A stretch of 64,000 nucleotides of DNA from Chitinophagaceae bacterium (GCA_016720565.1 JADKKJ010000001.1:868001-932000); one strand, 5' to 3'; positions 8,593-17,618 are shown, counted from the stretch's first letter. The notes: generated from the sequence alone by a model not told the origin. Translations and numbers: made by a program.

Positions 8593-8862
8593 ATGCCATT
8601 AACAAAAGAAAAGAAAGCTACCGTTTTAGCCACATATGGTGGTTCTGAAAAAAACACTGGTTCCATTGAAGGCCAGATCGCACTGCTTACAGAGCGTATC
8701 AGCCAGATCAGTGGTCACCTGCAACAAAACAAAAAAGACTTCTCCACTCACCGCGGTCTCATGCAGCTGGTAGGTAAAAGAAAGCGCTTGCTGAATTACC
8801 TGCAGAAACATAACCTTTCCGGTTATCGCCAGCTGATCGAGAAATTAGGTATCAGGAAATAA
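8593..8862 (+). CDS. rpsO: 30S ribosomal protein S15
   Basis: An 89-residue protein, the normal length for S15, which binds the 16S rRNA central domain and bridges to the 50S subunit. GSIEGQIALLTERI and DFSTHRGLMQLVGKRKRLLNYL are the conserved helices that contact the 16S three-way junction. It precedes pnp as in many bacteria. The gap of 84 bases to pnp contains two hairpins, listed separately, and no obvious terminator, so read-through into pnp is expected. Confidence 0.97.
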   Translation: MPLTKEKKATVLATYGGSEKNTGSIEGQIALLTERISQISGHLQQNKKDFSTHRGLMQLVGKRKRLLNYLQKHNLSGYRQLIEKLGIRK

Positions 8863-8868
8863 TTTGAC

Positions 8869-8925
8869 ACTTCCCTCCGGAAGTCTATATCACCATAGTT
8901 AGCATTATCCACGAGGGTAGTGCTA
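8869..8925 (+). promoter_or_regulatory. Two RNA hairpins between rpsO and pnp
   Basis: The first hairpin is ACTTCC-CTCC-GGAAGT at 8869-8884. The second is an 11-bp stem at 8900-8925 (TAGCATTATCC, loop ACGA, GGGTAGTGCTA, with two G-U pairs). Neither has a T-run, so they do not look like terminators. In E. coli a hairpin at the same place is cut by RNase III and used by PNPase to control its own mRNA. A similar role here is inference from position and structure. Confidence 0.55.
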
Positions 8926-8946
8926 TTCTCATGTAAATACAATTTT

Positions 8947-11148
8947 ATGCTTTCCCAACCATTCCAATCCAAGTTCACAATACGAGATGGCCAGGAGGTC
9001 ATTATCGAAACCGGACGTCTGGCCCGCCAGGCTGATGGGTCTGTTACCGTACGCCAGGGTAACTGCATCATCCTTGCTACAGTAGTTGCCAATAAAGATG
9101 CAAAAGAAGGACAGGAATTTTTCCCGCTTTCTGTTGACTACCAGGAGAAGTTCGCTTCCGCAGGTCGTATTCCCGGATCATTCTTTAAAAGAGAAGCAAG
9201 GCTCAACGACTATGAGATCCTTACCTCCCGTTTGGTTGACAGGGCGCTTCGTCCCCTGTTCCCTGAAGATTATTTTTGCGAGGTGCAGGTGCTGATCTCG
9301 CTTATTTCAAGTGATCTTGAAGTAATGCCTGATTCACTGGCATGCCTGGCTGCTTCAGCGGCACTGGCAGTATCTGATATTCCGATCAAAGAGATCATTT
9401 CAGAAGTGCGTGTTGGTCGCGTAAATGGTGAATTCATCATTAATCCTACCAGAAGCGAACTGGCAGAAGCTGACCTGGAATTTTTGATCGCTGCTACCGA
9501 CAAGAACATTATGATGGTGGAAGGTGAGGCACAGGAGTGCCAGGAAGAAGACCTGGTAAAAGCCATCGAACTGGCCCATGATGCGATCCGCATACAGGTA
9601 AAAGCCCAGGAAGAATTAATGAGATTGAAAGGTGTTACCGGCAAAAGGGAATATACCAAGCCTGTACACAATGAAGAACTGCGCGATAAGATCAATGCTT
9701 TCGCCCAGTCAAAAGTATATGAAGTGGCCAAGGCCGCTTTAAGTAAGAATGAGCGCAGTGCCCGCTTTAAATCAGTGGCAGAAGAACTCGTAAACTATCT
9801 TAAGGCAGAATATAAAGTAGAAGAGGGCGCCGACCTGGAACCACAGATCAAAAAACTGACCAAGCAATACTATGGCGACCTGCAATACGATGTGGTAAGG
9901 GAAATGATGCTGAACGACAGAGTTCGCCTTGACGGACGTTTGCTGGATGAAGTTCGTCCATTGAATATGGAAGTGGATGTATTGCCTTCACCACATGGAG
10001 CTGCTCTATTTACAAGAGGTGAAACCCAGTCACTTACAACCGTTACTTTAGGAACTCCTTTAGATTCATTACTGGTTGAAAGCGCTGCTGTTTCCGATTA
10101 TACCAAATTCATACTGCATTATAATTTCCCTCCTTTCTCAACCGGTGAGGTGAAAATGATGCGTGGCCCCGGCCGCCGCGAGGTAGGTCATGGTAACCTG
10201 GCCATGCGTTCTTTGAAAAAAATGATGCCATCCGGAGATTTCCCATACACCGTTCGTGTAGTAAGTGATATCCTGGAATCCAATGGTTCCTCTTCCATGG
10301 CCACTGTTTGTGCCGGTTCGCTGGCATTGATGGATGCAGGTGTGGGTATACCTAAGCACGTTTCCGGCGTTGCGATGGGACTGATCTCAAAGGGCGACAA
10401 ATATGCTATTCTTACAGATATCCTGGGAGATGAGGATCACCTGGGTGATATGGACTTTAAAGTAACAGGTACCAGGGATGGTATTTGCGGTGTACAGATG
10501 GATATCAAAGTGGATGGACTAAGCATGGATGTAATGCGCCAGGCATTGCAGCAGGCCCGCGAAGGTCGCTTACATATCCTGGATGCGATGTATGAGTGTA
10601 TCCCTGCTTCCCGTGAAGAGGTGAAGGCTCATGCACCAAGGATGGTGAAATTGTTCATTGAAAAAGAATTCATCGGAGCAGTAATAGGCCCCGGTGGTAA
10701 AGTGATACAGGAAATACAGCGAGAGACAGGTACTACCATTAACCTGGAAGAAGTGAACAACCGTGGCGAGGTAAGTATCTTCAGTACCAATAAGGAAGGT
10801 GTAGAGAAAGCAGTGGCCTGGGTGAAAGGCATTGTGGCTGTTCCTCAGGTAGGTGATGTATATGAGTCTACGGTGAAATCGATCATGCCATTTGGCGCAT
10901 TTGTGGAATTCCTTCCTGGCAAGCAGGGACTGGTGCATATCAGTGAAGTAAGCTGGAAGCGTTTGGAAACACTGGATGGTGTATTGAGAGAAGGGGATGT
11001 GATCAAAGTAAAACTGATCGGTACCGATCCAAAATCCGGCAAGTTCAAATTATCCAGGAAGATCCTGATCCCTAAGCCTGAGCAGGCACCAAGGGAAGAT
11101 CGCCCGCAGCGTGAACCCCGCGATCAGGGTGACCACCATTCCAATTGA
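8947..11148 (+). CDS. pnp: Polyribonucleotide nucleotidyltransferase (PNPase)
   Basis: A 733-residue 3'-to-5' phosphorolytic exoribonuclease and degradosome component. I use the ATG at 8947, giving MLSQPFQSKF, rather than an ATG 27 bases upstream. Domains in order are RNase PH 1 (about 1-220), an alpha-helical linker, RNase PH 2 (about 310-530, with FTRGETQSL and GDEDHLGDMDFKV), a KH domain (about 555-615, with the GxxG loop IGPGGK), and an S1 domain (about 620-695, with PFGAFVEF and GLVHISEVS). The C-terminal tail is charged (PREDRPQREPRDQ). It is co-transcribed with rpsO and followed by a strong terminator. Confidence 0.97.
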   Translation: MLSQPFQSKFTIRDGQEVIIETGRLARQADGSVTVRQGNCIILATVVANKDAKEGQEFFPLSVDYQEKFASAGRIPGSFFKREARLNDYEILTSRLVDRALRPLFPEDYFCEVQVLISLISSDLEVMPDSLACLAASAALAVSDIPIKEIISEVRVGRVNGEFIINPTRSELAEADLEFLIAATDKNIMMVEGEAQECQEEDLVKAIELAHDAIRIQVKAQEELMRLKGVTGKREYTKPVHNEELRDKINAFAQSKVYEVAKAALSKNERSARFKSVAEELVNYLKAEYKVEEGADLEPQIKKLTKQYYGDLQYDVVREMMLNDRVRLDGRLLDEVRPLNMEVDVLPSPHGAALFTRGETQSLTTVTLGTPLDSLLVESAAVSDYTKFILHYNFPPFSTGEVKMMRGPGRREVGHGNLAMRSLKKMMPSGDFPYTVRVVSDILESNGSSSMATVCAGSLALMDAGVGIPKHVSGVAMGLISKGDKYAILTDILGDEDHLGDMDFKVTGTRDGICGVQMDIKVDGLSMDVMRQALQQAREGRLHILDAMYECIPASREEVKAHAPRMVKLFIEKEFIGAVIGPGGKVIQEIQRETGTTINLEEVNNRGEVSIFSTNKEGVEKAVAWVKGIVAVPQVGDVYESTVKSIMPFGAFVEFLPGKQGLVHISEVSWKRLETLDGVLREGDVIKVKLIGTDPKSGKFKLSRKILIPKPEQAPREDRPQREPRDQGDHHSN

Positions 11149-11165
11149 ATCAAAAAATAAATGAT

Positions 11166-11194
11166 AAGCTCTTCTACGGAAGAGCTTTTTTTTT
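11166..11194 (+). terminator. Rho-independent terminator after pnp
   Basis: A 9-bp stem AAGCTCTTC/GAAGAGCTT with a TACG tetraloop, followed by a run of Ts. It lies 17 bases after the pnp stop. Confidence 0.85.
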
Positions 11195-11303
11195 GACTGT
11201 TCAATTATCCAGCTTATTTTGGTGTTAAACCAATCTGACAGCCAACCAGAATTTTATTTATTATACTGCTGCCATATTTGACCAAAGATTTGCTACCAAA
11301 TAA

Positions 11304-12125
11304 ATGAATACAGCACAAACGATCGAGTTCATCATTACCTGTACACAACAGGATAAAAAGGATATCCTGGTGGCCCGATTATTTGAAGCAGGGGCTGAAG
11401 GGGTGGAAGAAAAAGAGAATGAGATCAAAGCATATTTTTCAAATACTGTGGAAATAGAAGAACTGAGGCAGATCATTACCGGCCATGGATTGAATTTTAA
11501 GGAAGCAAAGCTTGAAGAACAAAACTGGAACCATTCCTGGGAATCCAATTTTCAACCGGTGCTGGTAGAGAATCTGGTTGGCATTCGCGCTGATTTCCAT
11601 GAACCGGTTCAGGGGGTCCAATATGAATTACTGATCACCCCTAAAATGAGTTTTGGAACGGGGCACCATGCTACCACTCACCTCATGATCAAAGCAATGA
11701 TGGATCTTGACCTGAAGGATAAAACAGTCCTGGATTTTGGAACAGGTACGGGTGTATTGGCTATCCTGGCAGAAAAACTGGGAGCCGCCACCGTAATTGC
11801 CATTGATAATGACGAATGGAGCATTTCCAATGCAGCGGAAAACCTTGAAAAAAATCAATGCCGGAAGGTAAGGCTTGAAAAAGCAGATGAATTATTGAGC
11901 TATCAGCAGCCATTTGATATCATCCTTGCCAATATAAACCGGCATGTGATCCTGGATAACCTTGCTTCCCTAAAAAGGCTGCTGAAAAAAGAGGCGACCC
12001 TGCTTGTTTCCGGGTTATTGAAAGAAGACAGGGAGGACATAAGGGAGGCCTTTATATTGCATCGGATCGAATTTGCAGACGACTGGGAACGAGGTGATTG
12101 GATATGCATAAAGGCTTCATGTTAA
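11304..12125 (+). CDS. prmA: Ribosomal protein L11 methyltransferase
   Basis: A 273-residue SAM-dependent methyltransferase that methylates lysines and the N-terminus of ribosomal protein L11. PKMSFGTGHHATTHLM in the middle is the family signature. VLDFGTGTGVLAILAEKLGA is the SAM-binding glycine loop, IAIDNDEWSI carries the acidic residue for the ribose, and DIILANINRHVIL is the NPPY-type motif. The N-terminal 100 residues form the L11-recognition domain. It is followed by plsY 76 bases later, which has its own -7 box. Confidence 0.9.
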   Translation: MNTAQTIEFIITCTQQDKKDILVARLFEAGAEGVEEKENEIKAYFSNTVEIEELRQIITGHGLNFKEAKLEEQNWNHSWESNFQPVLVENLVGIRADFHEPVQGVQYELLITPKMSFGTGHHATTHLMIKAMMDLDLKDKTVLDFGTGTGVLAILAEKLGAATVIAIDNDEWSISNAAENLEKNQCRKVRLEKADELLSYQQPFDIILANINRHVILDNLASLKRLLKKEATLLVSGLLKEDREDIREAFILHRIEFADDWERGDWICIKASC

Positions 12126-12173
12126 GTCAGGGTAAAGGGATTATTAAATTAGCGTTAGCATCTCATTTTTGCC

Positions 12174-12181
12174 TAATTTTG
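12174..12181 (+). promoter_or_regulatory. -7 promoter box TAATTTTG before plsY
   Basis: Exact TAnnTTTG match 20 nt upstream of the plsY ATG at 12202. Confidence 0.5.
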
Positions 12182-12201
12182 GAGTCCCGATAAAGGGTTC
12201 T

Positions 12202-12870
12202 ATGAACGAACTATTATTGATCATTCTTGCATATCTGATTGGCAGCATTCCTACTTCTGTGTGGGTTAGCCAGTATTTTTTTGATATCGATATCAGGGAT
12301 TATGGCAGTGGCAATGCCGGTGCCACCAATACCTACCGTGTATTGGGTCCTAAATGGGGAACCCTGGTAATGGTGACCGATATGGTTAAAGGTATTGTTG
12401 CTGTTAAATTAGCCCTTCTTCTACCTGAATATGCGGATACTGAAGTTAACCTGCAGAACCTTCAAACAGGTTTGGGCCTGGCTGCAGTTATTGGCCATAT
12501 TTTTCCCATTTGGGCCGACTTCAGGGGAGGAAAAGGAGTGGCCACACTTTTTGGCCTTGTGCTTGGTATTTCGCCCTGGACTGCCTTAAGTTGCGTGGGC
12601 GTTTTCCTGCTCGTACTTTATACCACCCGCTTTGTATCTCTCAGCTCTATTCTTGCCAGTATAGCCTTCCCAATATTCATACTGGTTATCTTCAACGTAG
12701 ATAATCCTATTTACCGGATCTTTGCCATTGCGGTGGCCCTGATGGTATTACTATCCCATCAGAAGAATATCTCCCGGCTGCTTAAAGGAAATGAAAGCAA
12801 GGTGCCTATACTCAAACACCGTGACCGTCGCCGGCAGCGAAGAAAAGATGCCGCATCGGGCAGGGATTGA
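12202..12870 (+). CDS. plsY: Glycerol-3-phosphate acyltransferase PlsY
   Basis: A 222-residue inner-membrane enzyme that transfers the acyl group of acyl-phosphate to glycerol-3-phosphate, the first step of phospholipid synthesis. The ATG at 12202 is used (MNELLLIILAYLIGSIPT). Conserved cytoplasmic loops are visible: the GSIPT-containing first motif, YGSGNAGATNTYRVLG for glycerol-phosphate binding, and DFRGGKGVAT. At least five hydrophobic segments are present. The C-terminus is very basic (RDRRRQRRKD). PlsX, its usual partner, is not in the window. Confidence 0.93.
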   Translation: MNELLLIILAYLIGSIPTSVWVSQYFFDIDIRDYGSGNAGATNTYRVLGPKWGTLVMVTDMVKGIVAVKLALLLPEYADTEVNLQNLQTGLGLAAVIGHIFPIWADFRGGKGVATLFGLVLGISPWTALSCVGVFLLVLYTTRFVSLSSILASIAFPIFILVIFNVDNPIYRIFAIAVALMVLLSHQKNISRLLKGNESKVPILKHRDRRRQRRKDAASGRD

Positions 12871-12941
12871 TTTTTTGATATATAAATTGGGGTAAGCGCT
12901 TTGGCATTGTTATTTCATTATATAACAGTAAAACTCTGTAT

Positions 12942-13754
12942 ATGCTAAGGAATATCCTTCTTGCCTTTCTTCTGTCTACAGTATTGACCAGTTGCCCTAA
13001 AAATGCCGTGACCGGAAGGAGCCAGTTCAAATTATTGCCCGAATCTGAATTGCAAACCATGGCTACTACCCAGTACCGGGAATTTTTATCTGCCAACAGG
13101 GTTGTTTCCAGTTCAAATAACCGTGATGCAGATATGGTAAACCGTGTAGGCAGAAGGATCACAAGGGCCGTGACCGATTACTATGCTTCAAAAGGAATTT
13201 CTAATCAACTGGAAGGATATAATTGGGAATATAATCTGGTAGATGACAAGACCGTGAATGCCTGGTGTATGCCTGGTGGAAAGATCGTCGTTTATACCGG
13301 ATTACTTCCAATTACACAAAATGAAGCGGCGCTTGCGGTGGTAATGGGACACGAAGTGTCGCATGCCATTTTTCAACATGGTAATGAAAGAATGAGTGCT
13401 CAACTGGGAGCACAGGTGGTAGGGGCAGGCCTTTCCGTTGCTTTATCCAATAAGCCAGCCGAGACTCAGAATATATTTAATGCAGCTTATGGAGTTGGAA
13501 CAGCGGTAGGTGTTCTATTACCATTCTCACGAAAGCACGAATTGGAAGCAGATCATTATGGACTGATCTGGGCGGCCATGGCAGGATATAATCCAAGGGA
13601 GGCTGTTCCGCTTTGGCAGCGAATGGAATCAATGTCTGCCGGCAGCAAGCCACCTGAGTTTTTGAGTACTCACCCCTCTGAAGGAAAGCGGATTGAACAG
13701 CTGGAAAAGTTTATGCCAGAAGCCCTGCAATACTATCAGCCAGTGGGCAAATAG
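12942..13754 (+). CDS. M48 family metallopeptidase lipoprotein
   Basis: A 270-residue zinc peptidase. The N-terminus ends in LLSTVLTSC, a lipobox with Cys18, so it is probably a lipoprotein in the envelope. VVMGHEVSHAIFQHG carries the HExxH zinc motif at residues 137-141, and KHELEADHYGL near residue 187 supplies the third ligand Glu. NAVTGRSQFKLLPESEL near the N-terminus is typical of the LoiP/YcaL-type M48 group, which degrades damaged envelope proteins. No partner gene is seen. Confidence 0.9.
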   Translation: MLRNILLAFLLSTVLTSCPKNAVTGRSQFKLLPESELQTMATTQYREFLSANRVVSSSNNRDADMVNRVGRRITRAVTDYYASKGISNQLEGYNWEYNLVDDKTVNAWCMPGGKIVVYTGLLPITQNEAALAVVMGHEVSHAIFQHGNERMSAQLGAQVVGAGLSVALSNKPAETQNIFNAAYGVGTAVGVLLPFSRKHELEADHYGLIWAAMAGYNPREAVPLWQRMESMSAGSKPPEFLSTHPSEGKRIEQLEKFMPEALQYYQPVGK

Positions 13755-13851
13755 AATTAACTCTACATTGATCAAACGCAAGGAATTGGCTGAAATTCAG
13801 GCTGGGCGGGAATATTATGCGGAAAAGCTTTCAAAACCCCTTATTTTAATT

Positions 13852-13859
13852 TACCTTTG
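13852..13859 (+). promoter_or_regulatory. -7 promoter box TACCTTTG before a short ORF and the gene at 13939
   Basis: Exact TAnnTTTG match. A 17-codon ORF begins 11 nt downstream (13871-13924) and the next real gene begins at 13939, so the mRNA would have a leader of about 75 nt. Confidence 0.5.
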
Positions 13860-13938
13860 CCTTCCCTGCTATGAGAACCCTGTTAATCGATCCGCATAAC
13901 CGGACGATAGGCAGTCACCTCTAAAAAAGATACCAGTC

Positions 13939-14391
13939 ATGTCTCAAACGCTCCTCGAAAAGTTACAACTGGCGGACGAAAAGAATCTACTAATTCAGGG
14001 CTTACCATCATCTATCGAAAAACAGTTCAGCAAATTATCGTTTTGCAAGAACATGACCCCATTGCTGAAAAGCAGGAAGATAGATTTTGCCCTGGTCTTC
14101 GCTGTCAACGAGAATCAGCTTAATGGGATCCTGAAGGATGTGATGCCTTCTTTAAAAGGCCAATCCAAGTTCTGGGTTGCCTATCCAAAAAGCACTTCTA
14201 AGATCGTTACTGACCTGAATCGTGAATGCAGTTGGAACCGCCTCACCTGTGAAGGTTATGAGAGTATCGAAAGAGTGGAATTGGATCATGTTTGGTCGGC
14301 TTTGCGCTTTACCAAAGAAGGGGAGACCCTTCGCGGCGAAGACGCTTCTATGCCAGCCAGGAAGAGACAATCCACAGCTGTAGCCGAATAA
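13939..14391 (+). CDS. Conserved hypothetical protein, possibly DUF3052-like
   Basis: A 150-residue protein without signal peptide or membrane segment. The middle, DFALVFAVNENQLNGIL followed by a helix and FWVAYPKSTS, alternates strand and helix as in a small Rossmann-like fold. It resembles DUF3052 proteins, where a similar phrase ends in WVAYPK. The function of that family is unknown. The C-terminus (ARKRQSTAVAE) is basic and likely disordered. It is preceded by an exact -7 box and a very short ORF. Confidence 0.6.
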   Translation: MSQTLLEKLQLADEKNLLIQGLPSSIEKQFSKLSFCKNMTPLLKSRKIDFALVFAVNENQLNGILKDVMPSLKGQSKFWVAYPKSTSKIVTDLNRECSWNRLTCEGYESIERVELDHVWSALRFTKEGETLRGEDASMPARKRQSTAVAE

Positions 14392-14454
14392 TTTTCCCCG
14401 GTATTTTATTTTGAATTTGTTCATGGATTCATGAACAGTTTATATTATTACCCC

Positions 14455-14991
14455 ATGTTCATCAACATCGAGATCAAGGCGCATTGCCATGACCCCCGGA
14501 AAATAAGAACTTACCTTCAGTTTAACCAGGCAAAATTCATTGGCATTGATGAACAGACAGATACTTATTTCAACTGCCTGAGTGGAAGACTTAAGTTAAG
14601 GGAAGGCAATATTGAGAATAACCTCATTTTTTATGATCGGGCAAACAGCTCAGGTCCCAAGGCCTCCTATTTCCAACTGCTGAAAGTGGAAGACCCTTCC
14701 GGGCTGAAATCTATCCTGGCCTCCACCAATGGCATACGCGTGATAGTGAAAAAGAAGCGTGAGATCTATTTTATTGACAATGTGAAATTCCATATCGATA
14801 CAGTGCCGGGCCTTGGCCATTTCATGGAGATAGAAGCAGGGAATAAGACCCATCCTGAAATGACTGAAATGGCATTGCAGGAACAGTGTGCGAGATTCAT
14901 GAATGAACTGGGGATAAGAACAGAAGACCTTATAGACAGATCTTACAGTGATATGCTAGCGGATGATAACGGTACCCAGGTTGCGGGATAG
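14455..14991 (+). CDS. CYTH domain protein (class IV adenylate cyclase-like)
   Basis: About 178 residues from the ATG at 14455; an in-frame ATG at 14431 would add eight. The CYTH fold binds organic or inorganic triphosphates in a beta-tunnel. FINIEIKAH is the N-terminal motif, normally ExExK; here the first acidic position is Asn. Later strands GRLKLREG, NLIFYDRA, VIVKKKREIYFIDNVKFHID and GLGHFMEIEAG supply the expected Arg, Lys and Glu residues. It is closest in pattern to CyaB-like and thiamine-triphosphatase proteins; the substrate is not known. The 3' end overlaps dnaG by 36 bases. Confidence 0.82.
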   Translation: MFINIEIKAHCHDPRKIRTYLQFNQAKFIGIDEQTDTYFNCLSGRLKLREGNIENNLIFYDRANSSGPKASYFQLLKVEDPSGLKSILASTNGIRVIVKKKREIYFIDNVKFHIDTVPGLGHFMEIEAGNKTHPEMTEMALQEQCARFMNELGIRTEDLIDRSYSDMLADDNGTQVAG

Positions 14992-16971
14992 GTCCATTTC
15001 CATTTTCTTCAGGTAAAGATGTGTTTCCAGCAGTTCGCGGTATTGCTCCGGGCTGTGAGGCTTTTCCAGGTCCTGCTGATTTTCAAGCAACATTCTCCTG
15101 ACCTTTCTAAGCTTAAAATAATTTAGCGCAGAGGTAACCGCTTCAAGTGTATGGTCTTCCCCAATCTTAAGGTATCCCATCAGGTCTTCTGATCTTTCTT
15201 TGGTGAGAAGTTGTATGAAGCCTTCATATGACTGGTCGAAAAGCGAACGCTGGTACCCGGTATTATTACTGAATTCCCTTTTCCAGTGGTCACTCTGCTC
15301 ATAGGGTGTATTTAAAAGTGAGACCACCAGTGTGCTTATCCGGTTGTCTTCACTATAGATGAATTGATTGGGCTGTAATAGTGAAGGGTCTTTATCTATT
15401 ATGCTGCGGCATAGCTGGAATAGGCGGATCACATCCTGATTATCGATCAGCGTTTCATCATTCATTTCTTCCAGGATATGCTGGGCTACGGTTTGTTCAT
15501 CATTCCATTTTCTGGACCCATACTCCAAAAGCATACGAGCCACTTCTTTTTCCTGCAGTTCATCTTTGAATAAAAGGTTAAAGGTGGCATCATCAAAGCT
15601 GGGGGTTTCAGGTGCAGGTTGGGTATCCTCAAAAGGTTGTTTTCTTTCCTGGGTACTGATGCGATCGCGAATGAATTTATTTACCAATGCATGAAGACCT
15701 GCCTCATCGATCTTCAGCATTTCAGAGCATTGCTTGATATAATCCTGCTGGCGGGTAAAATCTTCGGCCTTATTTACGCGGGAAATGGTCTCAGCGATCT
15801 GGTTCACCACTTCCGATTTCCGCTGGGAATCACCCGCCGCATCTTTCAGCGCCACTTCCAGCTGAAAGAAGATAAAATCCTTTTTATTTTTTTGTACAAA
15901 TTCCGCGAATGCGGCCGCACCCACTTTGTTTACATAACTATCCGGATCTTCTTTGTCCGGAATGAGCACCAGTTTTACATTCAATCCTTCTTCCAATGCA
16001 AGATCCAGTCCACGCAAGGCAGCTTTTACACCTGCATTGTCCCCATCATAAATGATCGTAAGGTTATCAGTGTATTTCCTGATCAGCCTAAGCTGATCCA
16101 TGGTAAGCGAGGTACCCCCTGAGGCTACCACATTTTCGATCCCGGCCTGGTGAAGCGATACCACATCGGTATATCCTTCCACCAGCAGGCATTCATTGGC
16201 CTTATCGATGGCCTGCCGTGCAAAATAAGAACCATAAAGGACCTTGCTTTTTACATAGATCTCATTTTCAGGCGTATTAATGTATTTGGGCGCCTTATCG
16301 TTTGTCTTCAGTATCCTTGCCCCGAATCCCAGCACTTTTCCACTGTGATTGTGGATCGGGAAAATGACCCTTCCCCGGTAATTGTCCATCAACTGTTCAT
16401 TTCGGTTGACAACAAGCCCGGTTTTCAGGAGTAATTCGGTGTTATATTGTTTGGCTACGGCTTCTTTGGTCAGGGAATCCCTGGCTTCGGGATTATAGCC
16501 CAGTTGAAATTTTCTAATTATATCTTCCCGGAAGCCTCTTTCTTTAAAATAAGAGAGCCCAATGTCCCTTCCTTCTTCCGTTTCAAATAAACTATGGGTG
16601 AAGAATTTCTGGGCAAAATCGTTAATGATGAAAAGACTGTCTGCCGCCAGCATTTGAAGTTTCTGTTCATCTGTTCGGAAGGTCTCCTCCACCTCGATCC
16701 CATATTTATTGGCCAGCCATTTCAGGGCCTCTGGGTAGGAGTATTTTTCATGCTCCATGATGAAACTGACCGTATTTCCGCTGCGGCCGCAACCAAAACA
16801 CTTATAGATCTCTTTAGCAGGGGAAACCGTAAAAGAGGGGCTTTTTTCATTGTGAAAAGGGCAGAGGCCCAGGTAATTGGTCCCTCTTTTTTTCAGCTTT
16901 ACGAAATCGCCAATAACCTCGAGGATATCCAGTCGTCCGAGTATTTGTTGTATGGTGGCCGGTGAGATCAT
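14956..16971 (-). CDS. dnaG: DNA primase
   Basis: A 671-residue primase that makes RNA primers for DNA replication. The N-terminal CHC2-type zinc finger has LCPFHNEKSPSF and YKCFGCGRSGN (residues about 37-65). The catalytic core with TOPRIM domain has ECLLVEGYTDV (metal-binding Glu) and LTIIYDGDNAG (DxD-type acidic residues) near 255-310. The C-terminal third is the helicase-interacting region and is less conserved. Length is slightly above E. coli DnaG. It stands alone, not in the classic rpsU-dnaG-rpoD operon. Confidence 0.95.
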   Translation of the reverse strand: MISPATIQQILGRLDILEVIGDFVKLKKRGTNYLGLCPFHNEKSPSFTVSPAKEIYKCFGCGRSGNTVSFIMEHEKYSYPEALKWLANKYGIEVEETFRTDEQKLQMLAADSLFIINDFAQKFFTHSLFETEEGRDIGLSYFKERGFREDIIRKFQLGYNPEARDSLTKEAVAKQYNTELLLKTGLVVNRNEQLMDNYRGRVIFPIHNHSGKVLGFGARILKTNDKAPKYINTPENEIYVKSKVLYGSYFARQAIDKANECLLVEGYTDVVSLHQAGIENVVASGGTSLTMDQLRLIRKYTDNLTIIYDGDNAGVKAALRGLDLALEEGLNVKLVLIPDKEDPDSYVNKVGAAAFAEFVQKNKKDFIFFQLEVALKDAAGDSQRKSEVVNQIAETISRVNKAEDFTRQQDYIKQCSEMLKIDEAGLHALVNKFIRDRISTQERKQPFEDTQPAPETPSFDDATFNLLFKDELQEKEVARMLLEYGSRKWNDEQTVAQHILEEMNDETLIDNQDVIRLFQLCRSIIDKDPSLLQPNQFIYSEDNRISTLVVSLLNTPYEQSDHWKREFSNNTGYQRSLFDQSYEGFIQLLTKERSEDLMGYLKIGEDHTLEAVTSALNYFKLRKVRRMLLENQQDLEKPHSPEQYRELLETHLYLKKMEMDLSRNLGTVIIR

Positions 16972-17222
16972 TGGGGGAGGGAAGTTAGCAACTAATCCTG
17001 AATACTAGGGGGATGAACCCTTATATCCAATGAGGGCGGTCGGTGTATATAATGACCTAGCTCATAAGGATGTAGAATAATGATTATTTTTTTAAATGGG
17101 ATGAACTAATCCTTGCTTTTTATCTTAAATGGTCTTACTTTGTTAGCGTTCATTACCCCTAGTTTACCTTCCGAATCCTTCGAAAAGAGTTCTTGATTTT
17201 TTCACTTTTAAACTTAAACGCC

Positions 17223-17603
17223 ATGGTTCAGGTAGACATCTCACAGCTCACAACCGAGTGCAATGGCTGGAGAGAAAAACTCCGTCAGTATCGCGAAGAA
17301 TTTACTCGTGATGAAGCAAAACTTCAACAGGTAGCACGCCAGGCATTGGACAAGGACCAACTCCAGGATGTAGAACATCTTCACAACCAGTTTCACATTC
17401 AGCTCATCAACATTCACGACCTCAAGCAATCGATCAAAGCGCATGACCGTAAGATGAATTTCGAACGCGTCGCTTTCAACGGTTTTGTTAATGAGGACAG
17501 TCTTTCCCGTCACGAGTCTCTCCTTGAAGAAGTACAGTTACTGGAACAAACTTTATTAGACCTTCGCGCAGAATTCAATACTTTTCTCCACCGAACGCCA
17601 TAA
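17223..17603 (+). CDS. Conserved hypothetical coiled-coil protein
   Basis: A 126-residue protein from the ATG at 17223. Nearly the whole chain is helical with heptad-like spacing of Leu, Val and Ile (residues about 15-65 and 90-120), so a coiled-coil or helical bundle is likely. No signal peptide and no family I recognise. A TTG-N20-TACTTTG sequence about 80-110 nt upstream is a near-consensus promoter. The EF-G2-like gene starts 98 bases downstream after only a weak hairpin, so they may share transcripts. Confidence 0.6.
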   Translation: MVQVDISQLTTECNGWREKLRQYREEFTRDEAKLQQVARQALDKDQLQDVEHLHNQFHIQLINIHDLKQSIKAHDRKMNFERVAFNGFVNEDSLSRHESLLEEVQLLEQTLLDLRAEFNTFLHRTP

Positions 17604-17618
17604 GGTTTTAATCCCTTA

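Noticed and set aside
15619..16122. 167-codon plus-strand ORF inside dnaG
   Set aside because: It lies antisense to the TOPRIM region of dnaG, and its composition is that of a shadow frame.
16972..17222. tRNA gene or mobile element in the dnaG upstream gap
   Set aside because: I could not fold a cloverleaf and saw no repeats. The region holds only promoter-like sequence for the coiled-coil gene.
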